Below, piece after piece: positions 42,498 through 50,818 of a DNA stretch of 64,000 nt. The translations under genes were made by a program, and so were the position numbers. The stretch covers positions 124,001 to 188,000 of the forward strand of contig NZ_FOVU01000006.1 in NCBI RefSeq assembly GCF_900115265.1. Direction: 5' to 3'. Position 1 is the first letter of the stretch. Every line of letters begins with the position of its first letter. The DNA is from Bradyrhizobium sp. Ghvi. GTDB taxonomy: Bacteria; Pseudomonadota; Alphaproteobacteria; Rhizobiales; Xanthobacteraceae. The notes below the pieces were generated by a model that saw only the letters and a list, made by a program, of their open reading frames with translations, was not told where the DNA came from and did no database searches.

Positions 42498-42716
42498 GAG
42501 CTCGGCCGCAAGCCCGTGATGATCTGGCCGCAGCTCGCGACCCTGCTGCTGACCTATCCGGTCTTCCTCTGGATCGTTCATGCGCCGGGTATGCTGTCGC
42601 TGCTGGTCGGCTTCGGCTTGCTCTCGGTCATCGGCTCGCTGCCGTTCACCGCATTTTACGCCCCTTTCCCGACGATCGCCGCCAGCAAGAGGTACCAGGC
42701 CGGCGCCAGCGGTCGC
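42498..42716 (+). pseudogene. Remnant of an MHS/MFS transporter with its end inverted
   Basis: On the plus strand 42498-42667 encodes ELGRKPVMIWPQLATLLLTY and on to SLPFTAFYAPF, an internal piece of a metabolite:proton symporter (MHS branch of MFS). The next 45 bases (42668-42712) read on the minus strand as PLAPAWYLLLAAIVG, a motif that lies near the C-terminus of the same family. No start, no other membrane segments and no proper end exist. The gene was therefore deleted down to two pieces, one of them flipped. Confidence 0.7.
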
Positions 42717-42885
42717 GATGAGTCTGATGCCGGAAACTGCCCCAGTGAAGCAGCGCGATCGTCGAGTCTGAAGGGCCCTGCACTCGCAGGCTGGTGATTT
42801 GCGTTTCGCCGGCAATTGTTGGCGAATGCGTCGCCTGACGGATCAAGGCAAGGCACCAGGGCAAGCCATCAGGAAGGATCAACCG

Positions 42886-43773
42886 ATGAGTATTGAAACC
42901 ACTGTCACGGCCGACGTCATCGGGCTGACGAAAGTCGCTCCGGTCTCGCGTCGCGGATTCATGAGCGCCAGCGCGGCCGTTGCCGCCGGCTACACGCTTG
43001 CGGCAGGTCCCGTCCGCGCCGAGGTGATCACGACCGACACCAACGGCCTGCAGGCCGGCGACGCCAGGATCAAGGTGGGCTCCGAGGATATGCCGGCTTA
43101 TTTCGCCCGTCCCGCCGGCAACACCAAGGCACCGGTGATCATCGTGGCGATGGAGATCTTCGGGCTGCACGAATACATCAAGGATGTGACGCGGCGTCTC
43201 GCCAAGCTCGGCGCCTTCGCAGTTGCGCCCGACTATTACTTTCGCAAGGGCACGGATCTCACCAAGATCACCGACATCAAGGACCTGTTGCCGATCGTCA
43301 ATGCCAAGCCGGATGCCGAACTGCTGTCCGATCTCGATGCGACGGTGGCGTGGGCGGGATCGCAGGGAGGCGACACCACGAAGCTCGGCATCATCGGCTT
43401 CTGCCGTGGCGGCCGCACCGTCTGGGAATATGCCGCGCACAGCAGCGCGCTCAAGGCCGGCGTCGCATTCTACGGCCCGCCGGTCGATGCGCCCAATCCG
43501 CTCTGGCCGAAGAGCCCGCTCCAGCTCGCGCCCGAGATGAAGGCCCCAGTGCTCGGCCTCTATGGCGGCGCCGATACCGGCATTCCCGTGGCGCAGGTCG
43601 AGCAGCTCAAGGCGGCGCTCGAGCAGAACAAGAAGACGGCCGAATTCAAGATCTATCCGGATGCGCCGCACGGCTTCCACGCCGACTATCGCAGCAGCTA
43701 TCGCAAGGATGCGGCGGAAGATGCCTGGAAGCAGGCGCAGGCCTGGTTCAGGAAATATGGCGTGCTGAGCTGA
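42886..43773 (+). CDS. Dienelactone hydrolase family protein, Tat-exported
   Basis: The 295-residue alpha/beta hydrolase has a twin-arginine leader (SRRGFMSASAAVAAGY) with probable cleavage near VRA|EV. The nucleophile is the cysteine in GFCRGGRT, with Asp in YGGADTGIP and His in PHGFHADY, the Cys-Asp-His triad of dienelactone hydrolases. Most such enzymes are cytoplasmic and act in chlorocatechol breakdown, so periplasmic location marks a distinct subgroup. ATG 42886 follows AGGAAGGATC. No aromatic-ring pathway genes adjoin it. Confidence 0.88.
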   Translation: MSIETTVTADVIGLTKVAPVSRRGFMSASAAVAAGYTLAAGPVRAEVITTDTNGLQAGDARIKVGSEDMPAYFARPAGNTKAPVIIVAMEIFGLHEYIKDVTRRLAKLGAFAVAPDYYFRKGTDLTKITDIKDLLPIVNAKPDAELLSDLDATVAWAGSQGGDTTKLGIIGFCRGGRTVWEYAAHSSALKAGVAFYGPPVDAPNPLWPKSPLQLAPEMKAPVLGLYGGADTGIPVAQVEQLKAALEQNKKTAEFKIYPDAPHGFHADYRSSYRKDAAEDAWKQAQAWFRKYGVLS

Positions 43774-43798
43774 CGCAGGGCGGCCGACCGGCAGCCCT

Positions 43799-44656
43799 TC
43801 AGGGCGCAAGCTTCGCCTCGCCTCCACGCCACAGCGCATCGAGGCCGTGCCGGTAGGTCGGATAGGCCTGCGCGACACCGAGCTCGCGCTTCAGTCTCGC
43901 ATTGGAGACACGGGCGCTGCTTGAATAGAAGCTGCGCGCCATCGCCGACATCTGGGCGGTCTCGAACGCCTCTTCGGGCGGCGGCGCAATGCCCATGAGC
44001 TGCGCGGCATAGGCGATCACGTCCTGCGGCGGCGCGGGCTCGTCGTCGCAGACGTTCCACGTGCCGCCGTTCTCGTGGCGGATGGCGGCCATGATCGCGC
44101 TCGCGATGTCGTCGACATGGATGCGGTTGAAGACCTGGCCGGGCTTGATGATGCGCCGGGCCGTGCCGCTGCGCAGCGCCATCAGCGCGTTGCGGCCGGG
44201 ACCGTAGATGCCGGCAAGCCGCAGGATCGCGACATTGCCTTGCGCCGTCTCGGTCCAGGCCTGCTCGGCCGCGGCCCGCATCCGCGCGCGGTCGAGCGAC
44301 GATTGCGGTGGCGTGCTCTCGTCGACCCAACCGCCGGCGTGATCGCCGTAGACGCCGATGGTGGAGAGATAGACCACCTTGCGGCGACCCGTCGCCAGCA
44401 CGTCGCCGAGCGCCGTGAGCGCGGGATCGCCCGTGTTCCCCGGCGGGATCGATACCAGGAGAACGTCGGCGTCGCGGATGCGATTGATCGTCGCGTCAGC
44501 CGGTCGGCTGCCGGAAAAGCCATGCAACTCCAGGCCGGCAAGGTCGTCCCGCCTGGCCGGATCGCGCACCGTGCCGGCGAGATGCGAAAAGCGGTCGCCG
44601 AACCTGCGGACGAAGTGCCGGGCGCTATAGCCGAGGCCAAGGATAAAGAGCCGCAT
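43799..44656 (-). CDS. NAD(P)-binding SDR-family protein (YeeZ-like)
   Basis: The 285-residue protein starts MRLFILGLGYSARHFVRRFG, a Rossmann glycine motif. It contains YLSTIGVYGDHAGGWVDE, the Ser/Tyr region of extended SDR proteins (SxxxVYG), and FNRIHVDDIASAI. It resembles E. coli YeeZ and related nucleoside-sugar-epimerase-like proteins of unknown substrate. It converges with the dienelactone hydrolase gene (25-base gap). Confidence 0.8.
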   Translation of the reverse strand: MRLFILGLGYSARHFVRRFGDRFSHLAGTVRDPARRDDLAGLELHGFSGSRPADATINRIRDADVLLVSIPPGNTGDPALTALGDVLATGRRKVVYLSTIGVYGDHAGGWVDESTPPQSSLDRARMRAAAEQAWTETAQGNVAILRLAGIYGPGRNALMALRSGTARRIIKPGQVFNRIHVDDIASAIMAAIRHENGGTWNVCDDEPAPPQDVIAYAAQLMGIAPPPEEAFETAQMSAMARSFYSSSARVSNARLKRELGVAQAYPTYRHGLDALWRGGEAKLAP

Positions 44657-44746
44657 GCGTCATCCGTGCAGTCGGAACTCGCCGTCAAACAAAAAACCGC
44701 AAAACAACCCCATGCACAGTAGATCACGCCGGCGTGAGGATCGTCG

Positions 44747-45154
44747 TCAGTGCACCCGGTGGCTCGCCCTATCGTCCTCGGCCTGCTCGACAATCTGCGC
44801 GATCGGGCTCGACTGGTGGTGAACCAGGCGCCAGCCGTCGCCGACGCGGCGAAAATGGTTGGCGGCGGCGAGCGCGGTGCCGTCGACGATTTCGATGCAG
44901 AGCACGCGGGCGCTGTCGCCATCGATGATGGCCTGCGGCTCGGCGCAGACGATCTGCGGCCGCTCCGGATTCTGCAGGATGTCGCGCCAGCTTCCGATCA
45001 CCGTGGCATGGCCGACGATCGCGGGCCAGCCGGGATGAATGCAGGAAATGGCGTCGTCATCCGCCCACATCCGCTTCATCTCGTCAAAATCGCCCGTCGA
45101 GAAGGCGGCGTAAAAAGCCGCGTTCGCGGCGATGACCTTGCTGTCCTTTGCCAT
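44747..45154 (-). CDS. SnoaL/NTF2-like small protein
   Basis: The 135-residue protein has the SnoaL-like cone fold signature: FYAAFSTGDFDEMKRMWADD, then CIHPGWPAIVG and W-LVHHQSSP. Proteins of this group are found as isomerases, hydrolases or orphan ligand binders. I start at ATG 45154 because the family normally begins just before this alpha helix; an in-frame start at 45247 would add an unlikely segment. No function can be assigned. Confidence 0.8.
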   Translation of the reverse strand: MAKDSKVIAANAAFYAAFSTGDFDEMKRMWADDDAISCIHPGWPAIVGHATVIGSWRDILQNPERPQIVCAEPQAIIDGDSARVLCIEIVDGTALAAANHFRRVGDGWRLVHHQSSPIAQIVEQAEDDRASHRVH

Positions 45155-45243
45155 GCCTCTCGGGTGGGCCAATGGCAGGCAAAAATCAAGCGCGACTTCA
45201 GGCGCACTTTGAACGCAGTGCAGCATTGCTGCCCAGTTTGTGG

Positions 45244-46713
45244 TCACACCGAAACCAGCCTCTCCACCGCGCGCCGCGCGCCGTCCTTGTAGAGCTGTCC
45301 GAGCGCCGCGGTCACGGCCTCGCGCAGGCGCGGCTCGGCACCAAGCGGTCCAAACACTTTGGCAACGCCGAGCAACGCGGGCGCGAGCCGCTCGGCGACC
45401 GGGCCGGCTTCGTGTGCCAGACTTGCAAGCTCGGCGGCGAGGGGATCGCGCACGTCGATCGCGCGGCCCTGCTCGTCGATCGCACTGACGTAGCGCATCC
45501 AGCCGGCCACCGCGAGCGCATGGGTTGCGATCGGCAGGTTCCTGGCGAGGCGATCCTGTATCGCACCGAGCAGGCGCTGCGGCAGCTTCTGCGAGCCGTC
45601 CATCGCGATCTGCCAGGTGCGGTGATGCAGTGCCGGATTGGAAAAACGTTTCAGCAGTGAGGCGCGATAGGCCGCAAGGTCGGTACCAGCAGGCATCGTC
45701 AGCGTCACCGCCGCCTCTTCCATCACCCGCGCGGCGAGGCGGGCGAAATGCGGATCCTGCATGGTGTCGGCGATGGTCTCGTAGCCGGCGAGATAGCCGA
45801 GATAGGCCAGCGCCGAATGGCTGGCATTGAGCAGCCGCAGCTTCATCAGTTCGAACGGCTTGACGTCGGTGACGAGCTCGATGCCTGCAGCGGCGAGATC
45901 GGGACGGCCTGCGCAGAAGCGATCCTCAACCACCCATTGTGTGAAGGGCTCGGTCATCACGGGCCAGGCGTCGCGCAAGCCGAGCGCCGCGGCGAGCGCC
46001 TCGCGATCGGCCTGTGTGGTTTCCGGCACGATGCGGTCGACCATGGTGCAGGGGAATGCGACCGTATCGGCGATCCATTTGCCGAGATCCTTCGAGCGAA
46101 GCGCGGCGAACTGGGTCACGATCCGCTGCACGGTGTGGCCGTTGGCAGCGAGGTTGTCGCAGCACAGCACCGTGAAGGGTGGAATGCCCAGCGTCCGCCG
46201 GCGTGCCAGTGCGGCCACGATGAAGCCGGGCGCCGAGCGCGGCGCGTCGATATTGTTGAGATCGTGTACGACATCAGGATGGCGCTCGTCGAGGTCACCG
46301 GTCTGTGGCGTGTGGCAATAGCCCTTCTCGGTGACCGTGAGCGAGACGATGCGAATGGCGGGATCGGCCATCCGCTCGATCAGCGCCGCCGGATTTTCGC
46401 GCGCGACGACGCTGTCGAGCAGCGCGCCGATGATACGGTGCGCGGTGCCCTCAGCGGCGCGTACGGCGACCGTATAGAGATGATCCTGCGGGGCGAGGGC
46501 GTTGCGCGTCTCCGGGCTGCGCAGGCTCGCGCCGATGATACCCCATGACGAGCTGCCTGCGCCAAGACAATCGTCGATGACGACGGCTTGATGGGCGCGA
46601 TGAAACGCGCCCAATCCGAGATGCACGATCCCCGACGTGACGCGCGAGCGGTCGTAGACCGGGCGGCGAATGCCAGCTGGCAGCCGATCGAGATTGGCGT
46701 TTCCAAGCCGCAT
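45244..46713 (-). CDS. uxuB: Fructuronate reductase / mannitol dehydrogenase family
   Basis: The 489-residue protein is a polyol dehydrogenase-family long-chain enzyme: GIVHLGLGAFHRAHQAV at the N-terminal Rossmann fold and MKLRLLNASHSALAYLG with the catalytic-lysine region. UxuB reduces D-fructuronate to D-mannonate; related enzymes oxidise mannitol or arabinitol. The presence of uxuA (mannonate dehydratase) and a GntR regulator across the divergent promoter supports UxuB. ATG 46713 lies at good distance from AGGGG; ATG 46719 would be too close. Confidence 0.85.
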   Translation of the reverse strand: MRLGNANLDRLPAGIRRPVYDRSRVTSGIVHLGLGAFHRAHQAVVIDDCLGAGSSSWGIIGASLRSPETRNALAPQDHLYTVAVRAAEGTAHRIIGALLDSVVARENPAALIERMADPAIRIVSLTVTEKGYCHTPQTGDLDERHPDVVHDLNNIDAPRSAPGFIVAALARRRTLGIPPFTVLCCDNLAANGHTVQRIVTQFAALRSKDLGKWIADTVAFPCTMVDRIVPETTQADREALAAALGLRDAWPVMTEPFTQWVVEDRFCAGRPDLAAAGIELVTDVKPFELMKLRLLNASHSALAYLGYLAGYETIADTMQDPHFARLAARVMEEAAVTLTMPAGTDLAAYRASLLKRFSNPALHHRTWQIAMDGSQKLPQRLLGAIQDRLARNLPIATHALAVAGWMRYVSAIDEQGRAIDVRDPLAAELASLAHEAGPVAERLAPALLGVAKVFGPLGAEPRLREAVTAALGQLYKDGARRAVERLVSV

Positions 46714-46741
46714 GGTCATTTCCCCTTTGCTCGGCGGCTGC

Positions 46742-46770
46742 TTGACATGGCGCCCGTATCAGGTCAATGC
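46742..46770 (+). promoter_or_regulatory. Possible sigma-70-type promoter for the GntR/TRAP genes
   Basis: TTGACA at 46742-46747 is followed after 17 bases by CAATGC, a weak -10. If used, transcription would start within the palindromic operator that follows, so regulator binding would block it. The -35 match is perfect, the -10 is poor; moderate to low confidence. Confidence 0.35.
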
Positions 46771-46777
46771 TCCGGTC

Positions 46778-46806
46778 AATTGGTAAGGCCAATTATCCAA
46801 AATTGG
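46778..46806. promoter_or_regulatory. UxuR/ExuR-like operator (two AATTGG/CCAATT sites)
   Basis: AATTGG-taagg-CCAATT (46778-46794) is a perfect palindrome with a 5-base centre, closely followed by CCAA-aa-TTGG (46797-46806). The half-sites agree with the TTGGT/ACCAA pattern recognised by FadR-subfamily GntR repressors of hexuronate metabolism such as UxuR and ExuR. It lies between divergent uxuB and the GntR gene, 48 bases before the latter. Confidence 0.78.
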
Positions 46807-46854
46807 CCGCCGGGCTGGAATCCTTCCCGGCGAGACCCTTTCGGGAGGACCAGC

Positions 46855-47649
46855 GTGCCGCTGGAAGCTGTGGAGGCGAGACGGCTTTATCGCCAGGTCG
46901 CCGATCAATTGCGAAGCCTGATCGACAGCGGCGAGTACGCGGTCGGAAGCCGCTTGCCGACCGAGCGTGAGCTCGCCGATCAGCTCAAGGTGTCGCGGCC
47001 GACGGTGCGCGAGGCCCTGATCGCGCTCGAGGTGGAAGGGCGCGTCCGCATTCGCGTCGGCTCCGGCATCTATGTGACCGAGCCCGCCGACGCCACGCCG
47101 GTTCCTTCAGCCGTCATCGAGGGGCCGTTCGAGCTGCTGCGCGCCCGCGAATTCCTGGAAAGCGCCATCGCCGAGCAGGCCGCACGGGTCGCGACCAAGG
47201 ATGATGTCGCGCGCATCGACGCCGCTCTCGTCGCGATGGAGAATGTCGACCACCCCGGCGAAGCCTCGATGGTCCACGATCGTGCCTTCCACATCGCCAT
47301 CGCCGGGTGCCTCGGCAACGCCGTGCTGGTGCGCGTGGTCGGCGAGCTGTTCGACCAGCGTCTCAATCCCTATTTCGCGCAGCTTGCGCATTATTTCGAG
47401 AACCCCTCCACCTGGCGCACCGCGCTTAGCGAGCACCGGGCCGTGCGCGACGCCATTGCGGCGCGCCGGCCAATGACGGCGCACGACGCCATGCGCGACC
47501 ACCTTGCGCATTCGCAGGAGCGCTTTGCGCAGAACTTCGGCGCCGAGACATCAACAGGGGCGCCGGCGGTGCGATCCGGGGCTGAGCCGGGCAAATCAAA
47601 GCGACCGTCGAACAAACAGGCCAAGAGCGGCGGCGGTCGACGGCGATGA
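46855..47649 (+). CDS. GntR/FadR-family regulator (UxuR/ExuR-like)
   Basis: The 264-residue protein has an N-terminal GntR winged helix (RLPTERELADQLKVSRPTVR) and a C-terminal all-helical FCD ligand domain with the histidines typical of metal-dependent effector binding (HDRAFHIAIAG, then EHRAVRDAI, then DHLAHSQ). GTG 46855 behind GGGAGGA is the start; longer readings run through the promoter and uxuB. A Lys/Arg/Ser-rich tail of about 35 residues follows the FCD domain. It probably binds the operator just upstream and is relieved by a hexuronate or hexonate. Confidence 0.88.
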   Translation: MPLEAVEARRLYRQVADQLRSLIDSGEYAVGSRLPTERELADQLKVSRPTVREALIALEVEGRVRIRVGSGIYVTEPADATPVPSAVIEGPFELLRAREFLESAIAEQAARVATKDDVARIDAALVAMENVDHPGEASMVHDRAFHIAIAGCLGNAVLVRVVGELFDQRLNPYFAQLAHYFENPSTWRTALSEHRAVRDAIAARRPMTAHDAMRDHLAHSQERFAQNFGAETSTGAPAVRSGAEPGKSKRPSNKQAKSGGGRRR

Positions 47650-47718
47650 GATTGGGCGACCCGCTTCGATTCCAGGGCGGGTGAACAAGAAGCAGACTTA
47701 ATCAGTGGAGGATATTCA

Positions 47719-48696
47719 GTGTTGAAGACAATGACGATGGTGCTGGCGATGTCGGTCGCCGCAACGTTTGCGACCACCGGCGCCGGCTTGGCGCAGACCA
47801 AGCTGAAATGGGCCCATGTCTACGAGACTTCGGAACCATTCCACACCGCGTCGGTCTGGGCCGCGCAGGAGATCGGCAAGCGTACCAACGGGCGCTACCA
47901 GATCGACGTCTATCCGGCCTCCCAGCTCGGCAAGGAAGCCGACATCAACCAGGGCCTTTCGCTCGGCTCGGTCGACATCATCATTTCCGGCTCGAGCTTC
48001 GCCGCCAAGAGCTTTCCGCCGATCGGCGTGACCTATTATCCCTACACCTTCCGCGATGCCGATCATCTGCTCGCCTACACCAAGAGCGACATCTTCAAGG
48101 AGCTAGCCAAGGGCTATGAGGACAAGAGCGGCCACCACATCGTCGCGGTGACCTATTACGGCGTGCGCCAGACCTCGTCGAACAAGCCGATCAAAACCTG
48201 CGCCGACATGAAGGGCCTGAAGATGCGTGTGCCCGATGTGCCGGCTTACCTTGCGATGCCGCGCGCCTGCGGCGCCAACACCGCGCCGATCGCGTTCGCC
48301 GAAGTCTATCTGGCGCTCCAGAACGGCACGGTCGAGGCTCAGGAGAATCCGCTGACCACGATCGAGGCGAAGAAGTTCTACGAGGTGCAGAAGCACATCG
48401 TGCTCACGGGCCATATCGTCGATCACCTCAATACGGTGATTGCGGGCGCGCTCTGGAAGAAGCTCAGCGACGAGGACAAGAAGATCTTCACCGACGTCGC
48501 GCAGGAGGCCGCTGCCAAGGCGACCGAGGAGATCAAGCAGAACGAGGCCAAGCTCGTCGCCTTCTTTAGGGAGAAGGGCCTGACCGTGACCGAGGTCGAC
48601 AAGAATGAGTTCCGCGACACCGTGCTGAAGAACGTCTCGTTCGAGAGTTTTGGCTATCGCAAGGCGGATTGGGAACGGATCCAGGCGGTGAAATGA
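47719..48696 (+). CDS. dctP: TRAP transporter substrate-binding protein (DctP type)
   Basis: The 325-residue protein has a Sec signal ending near GAGLAQ|TKLKWAHV and the DctP fold, with the substrate-binding arginine region LKMRVPDVPAYL and the NGTVEAQENPLTTI helix. GTG 47719 follows GGAGG. In this cluster a sugar acid (hexuronate, mannonate or idonate) is the likely ligand. It is followed by a palindromic repeat before the permease genes. Confidence 0.92.
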   Translation: MLKTMTMVLAMSVAATFATTGAGLAQTKLKWAHVYETSEPFHTASVWAAQEIGKRTNGRYQIDVYPASQLGKEADINQGLSLGSVDIIISGSSFAAKSFPPIGVTYYPYTFRDADHLLAYTKSDIFKELAKGYEDKSGHHIVAVTYYGVRQTSSNKPIKTCADMKGLKMRVPDVPAYLAMPRACGANTAPIAFAEVYLALQNGTVEAQENPLTTIEAKKFYEVQKHIVLTGHIVDHLNTVIAGALWKKLSDEDKKIFTDVAQEAAAKATEEIKQNEAKLVAFFREKGLTVTEVDKNEFRDTVLKNVSFESFGYRKADWERIQAVK

Positions 48697-48703
48697 CTCG
48701 CAC

Positions 48704-48803
48704 GTCGTTCCGGGGCTCGCGAAGCGAGAACTATGGTGCGCAATTGCGCACCTGAGAATCTCGAGATTCCGGGTTCGGCTCTTCGAGCCGCCCCGGAATG
48801 ACG
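48704..48803. repeat. Nested palindromic repeat between dctP and dctQ
   Basis: Outer arms gtcgttccgggg and ccccggaatgac enclose smaller perfect palindromes: ggtgcgcaattgcgcacc (48735-48752, 18 bp) and gaatctcgagattc (48756-48769, 14 bp), plus hairpins ctcgcgaagcgag and ggctcttcgagcc. I recall the cattccgggg family as dispersed in Bradyrhizobiaceae. Being transcribed between the binding-protein and permease genes, it may stabilise the dctP part of the mRNA. Confidence 0.8.
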
Positions 48804-48828
48804 GTTGAGAGATTGAAGGAGTAACCAC

Positions 48829-49407
48829 ATGTCCACCGCCGAGGTACACCGGCAGATCACCGGGGACGAAATCGCCCATACCTTCGAGGAGGAGGGAACG
48901 CCGAAGATCGATCTCGGCGTCTACGCTTTCGAGGATTGGGTGGCGCTGGCGATCTTCTGGGTGATGGCGCTCGCCGTCTTCCTGCAGTTCTTCACCCGCT
49001 ATGTGCTCAACGACAGCTATGCCTGGACCGAGGAGATCGCGACCTACTGCCTGATCGGCGTGGTCTTCATCGGCGCCTCCATGTGCGTGCGGCTGTCGCG
49101 TCACATCCAGGTCGACCTGATCTACCGCTATCTGCCTGGTGCCGTCGCGCGGACGCTGTCTACGGTGATCGACCTGATCCGGATCGTCTTCTTCGGCTAC
49201 GCCATCAAGCTGGTCTGGGTTTACATCCAGATCATCGGCGACGAGGCCATGACCACGATCAACTTTCCCAAGAACTACGTCTATTACGCGGTGCTGGCAG
49301 GTTTCGTGCTGATGTTCGCGCGCTCGTTGCAGGTCGCTCTGCAGCATTTGCGACAGGGCTATTCGATCCTCGAACGTCCCGGTGCCTACGACGGTTTTGA
49401 AGGGTAG
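48829..49407 (+). CDS. dctQ: TRAP transporter small permease (DctQ type)
   Basis: The 192-residue protein has four hydrophobic segments and the DctQ motif FFTRYVLNDSYAWTEEIATY followed by R-LSRHIQVD. AAGGAG precedes the ATG. It forms the membrane part of the TRAP transporter with DctM, whose gene starts four bases downstream. Confidence 0.92.
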   Translation: MSTAEVHRQITGDEIAHTFEEEGTPKIDLGVYAFEDWVALAIFWVMALAVFLQFFTRYVLNDSYAWTEEIATYCLIGVVFIGASMCVRLSRHIQVDLIYRYLPGAVARTLSTVIDLIRIVFFGYAIKLVWVYIQIIGDEAMTTINFPKNYVYYAVLAGFVLMFARSLQVALQHLRQGYSILERPGAYDGFEG

Positions 49408-49411
49408 TCTC

Positions 49412-50818
49412 ATGCTGCTGTTGCTTGGCGGTTTTCTCGTCCTGATGTTGCTCGGCGTTCCCGTGGCGATTGCCATGGCCGCCTCGTCGCTGCTCTACAT
49501 CCTCGTCAGCGGTGTAACGCCCGACGTCACACTGGCGCAGCGCATGATCGCGGGCGTCGAGAGCTTTCCGCTGCTCGCCGTGCCGTTCTTCATCCTGGCC
49601 GGCAATCTCATGAACATCGCGGGCGTTACGGGGCGTATCTACAAATTCGCGGTCGCGCTGGTGGGGTGGATGCGCGGCGGCCTCGGTCACGTCAACATCA
49701 TCGGCTCGGTGATCTTCTCCGGCATGTCGGGCACCGCCATCGCGGATGCCGCCGGTCTCGGTACCATCGAGATCAAGGCGATGAAGGACCACGGCTACAC
49801 CACCGAGTTCTCGGTCGGCGTCACCGCGGCCTCCGCGACGCTTGGGCCCATCATTCCGCCATCGCTGCCCTTCGTCATCTACGGCATGATGGCGAACGTC
49901 TCGATCGGCGCGCTGTTCCTGGGCGGCGTCATTCCCGGTGTCGTCCTGACGCTGCTGATGATGGCGACCGTCACCTACTTCGCGTACCGGAACAAATGGG
50001 GCAGCGACACGCCGTTCTCCTGGCCGCAGCTCGGCTCGGCCGGGCTCGAGATCGTCGTGGTGCTCGCATTCCCGCTCGCGATCTGGCTGATGGTGATGGC
50101 CGGCCTGTCGACCAATCTTGCGGTCGTCATCGGTCTCGGCACGCTGCTCGCGATCGACTGGTACTTCGACTTCTCGGCGGTGATGGCGCTGATGGCGCCC
50201 GTGATCCTGATCGGCGGCATGACGCTGGGCTGGTTCACGCCGACCGAAGCCGCCGTTGCCGCGGTGATCTGGTCGCTGTTCCTCGGCCTCGTGCGCTATC
50301 GCACCATGACCCTGAAGACGGTGGCGAAGGCGACTTTCGACACCATCGAGACCACGGCCTCGGTGCTGTTCATCGTCACGGCAGCCTCGATCTTCGCCTG
50401 GCTGCTGACGGTGTCGCAGGCTGCCCAGCTGCTCTCGGACTGGATGCTCAGCATCACCCACAACAAATGGGCATTCCTGGCGCTCGCCAACGTCCTGATC
50501 CTGTTCGTCGGCTGCTTCATCGACACCACGGCGGCGATCACCATCCTGGTGCCGATCCTGCTGCCGATCGTGCTCAAGCTGGGGATCGACCCGATTCATT
50601 TCGGCCTGATCATGACGCTGAACCTGATGATCGGCCTGTTGCATCCGCCGCTCGGCATGGTGCTGTTCGTGCTCGCCCGCGTCGCCAAGCTCTCGGTCGA
50701 GCGCACGACTGTGGCGATCCTGCCCTGGCTGGTGCCGTTGCTGCTCGCGTTGATCGCGATCACCTACATTCCTGAACTGACCCTCTGGCTGCCGAAATAC
50801 ATGGGACTCTCCAAATGA
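49412..50818 (+). CDS. dctM: TRAP transporter large permease (DctM type)
   Basis: The 468-residue membrane protein has about twelve spans and the DctM-family segments FFILAGNLMNIAGVTGRIYK, FSGMSGTAIADAAGLG and ASATLGPIIPPSLPFVIYG. ATG 49412 follows GAAGGG; an earlier in-frame GTG would overlap dctQ. The stop overlaps the next gene by ATGA. It couples uptake of the ligand to a sodium or proton gradient. Confidence 0.93.
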   Translation: MLLLLGGFLVLMLLGVPVAIAMAASSLLYILVSGVTPDVTLAQRMIAGVESFPLLAVPFFILAGNLMNIAGVTGRIYKFAVALVGWMRGGLGHVNIIGSVIFSGMSGTAIADAAGLGTIEIKAMKDHGYTTEFSVGVTAASATLGPIIPPSLPFVIYGMMANVSIGALFLGGVIPGVVLTLLMMATVTYFAYRNKWGSDTPFSWPQLGSAGLEIVVVLAFPLAIWLMVMAGLSTNLAVVIGLGTLLAIDWYFDFSAVMALMAPVILIGGMTLGWFTPTEAAVAAVIWSLFLGLVRYRTMTLKTVAKATFDTIETTASVLFIVTAASIFAWLLTVSQAAQLLSDWMLSITHNKWAFLALANVLILFVGCFIDTTAAITILVPILLPIVLKLGIDPIHFGLIMTLNLMIGLLHPPLGMVLFVLARVAKLSVERTTVAILPWLVPLLLALIAITYIPELTLWLPKYMGLSK

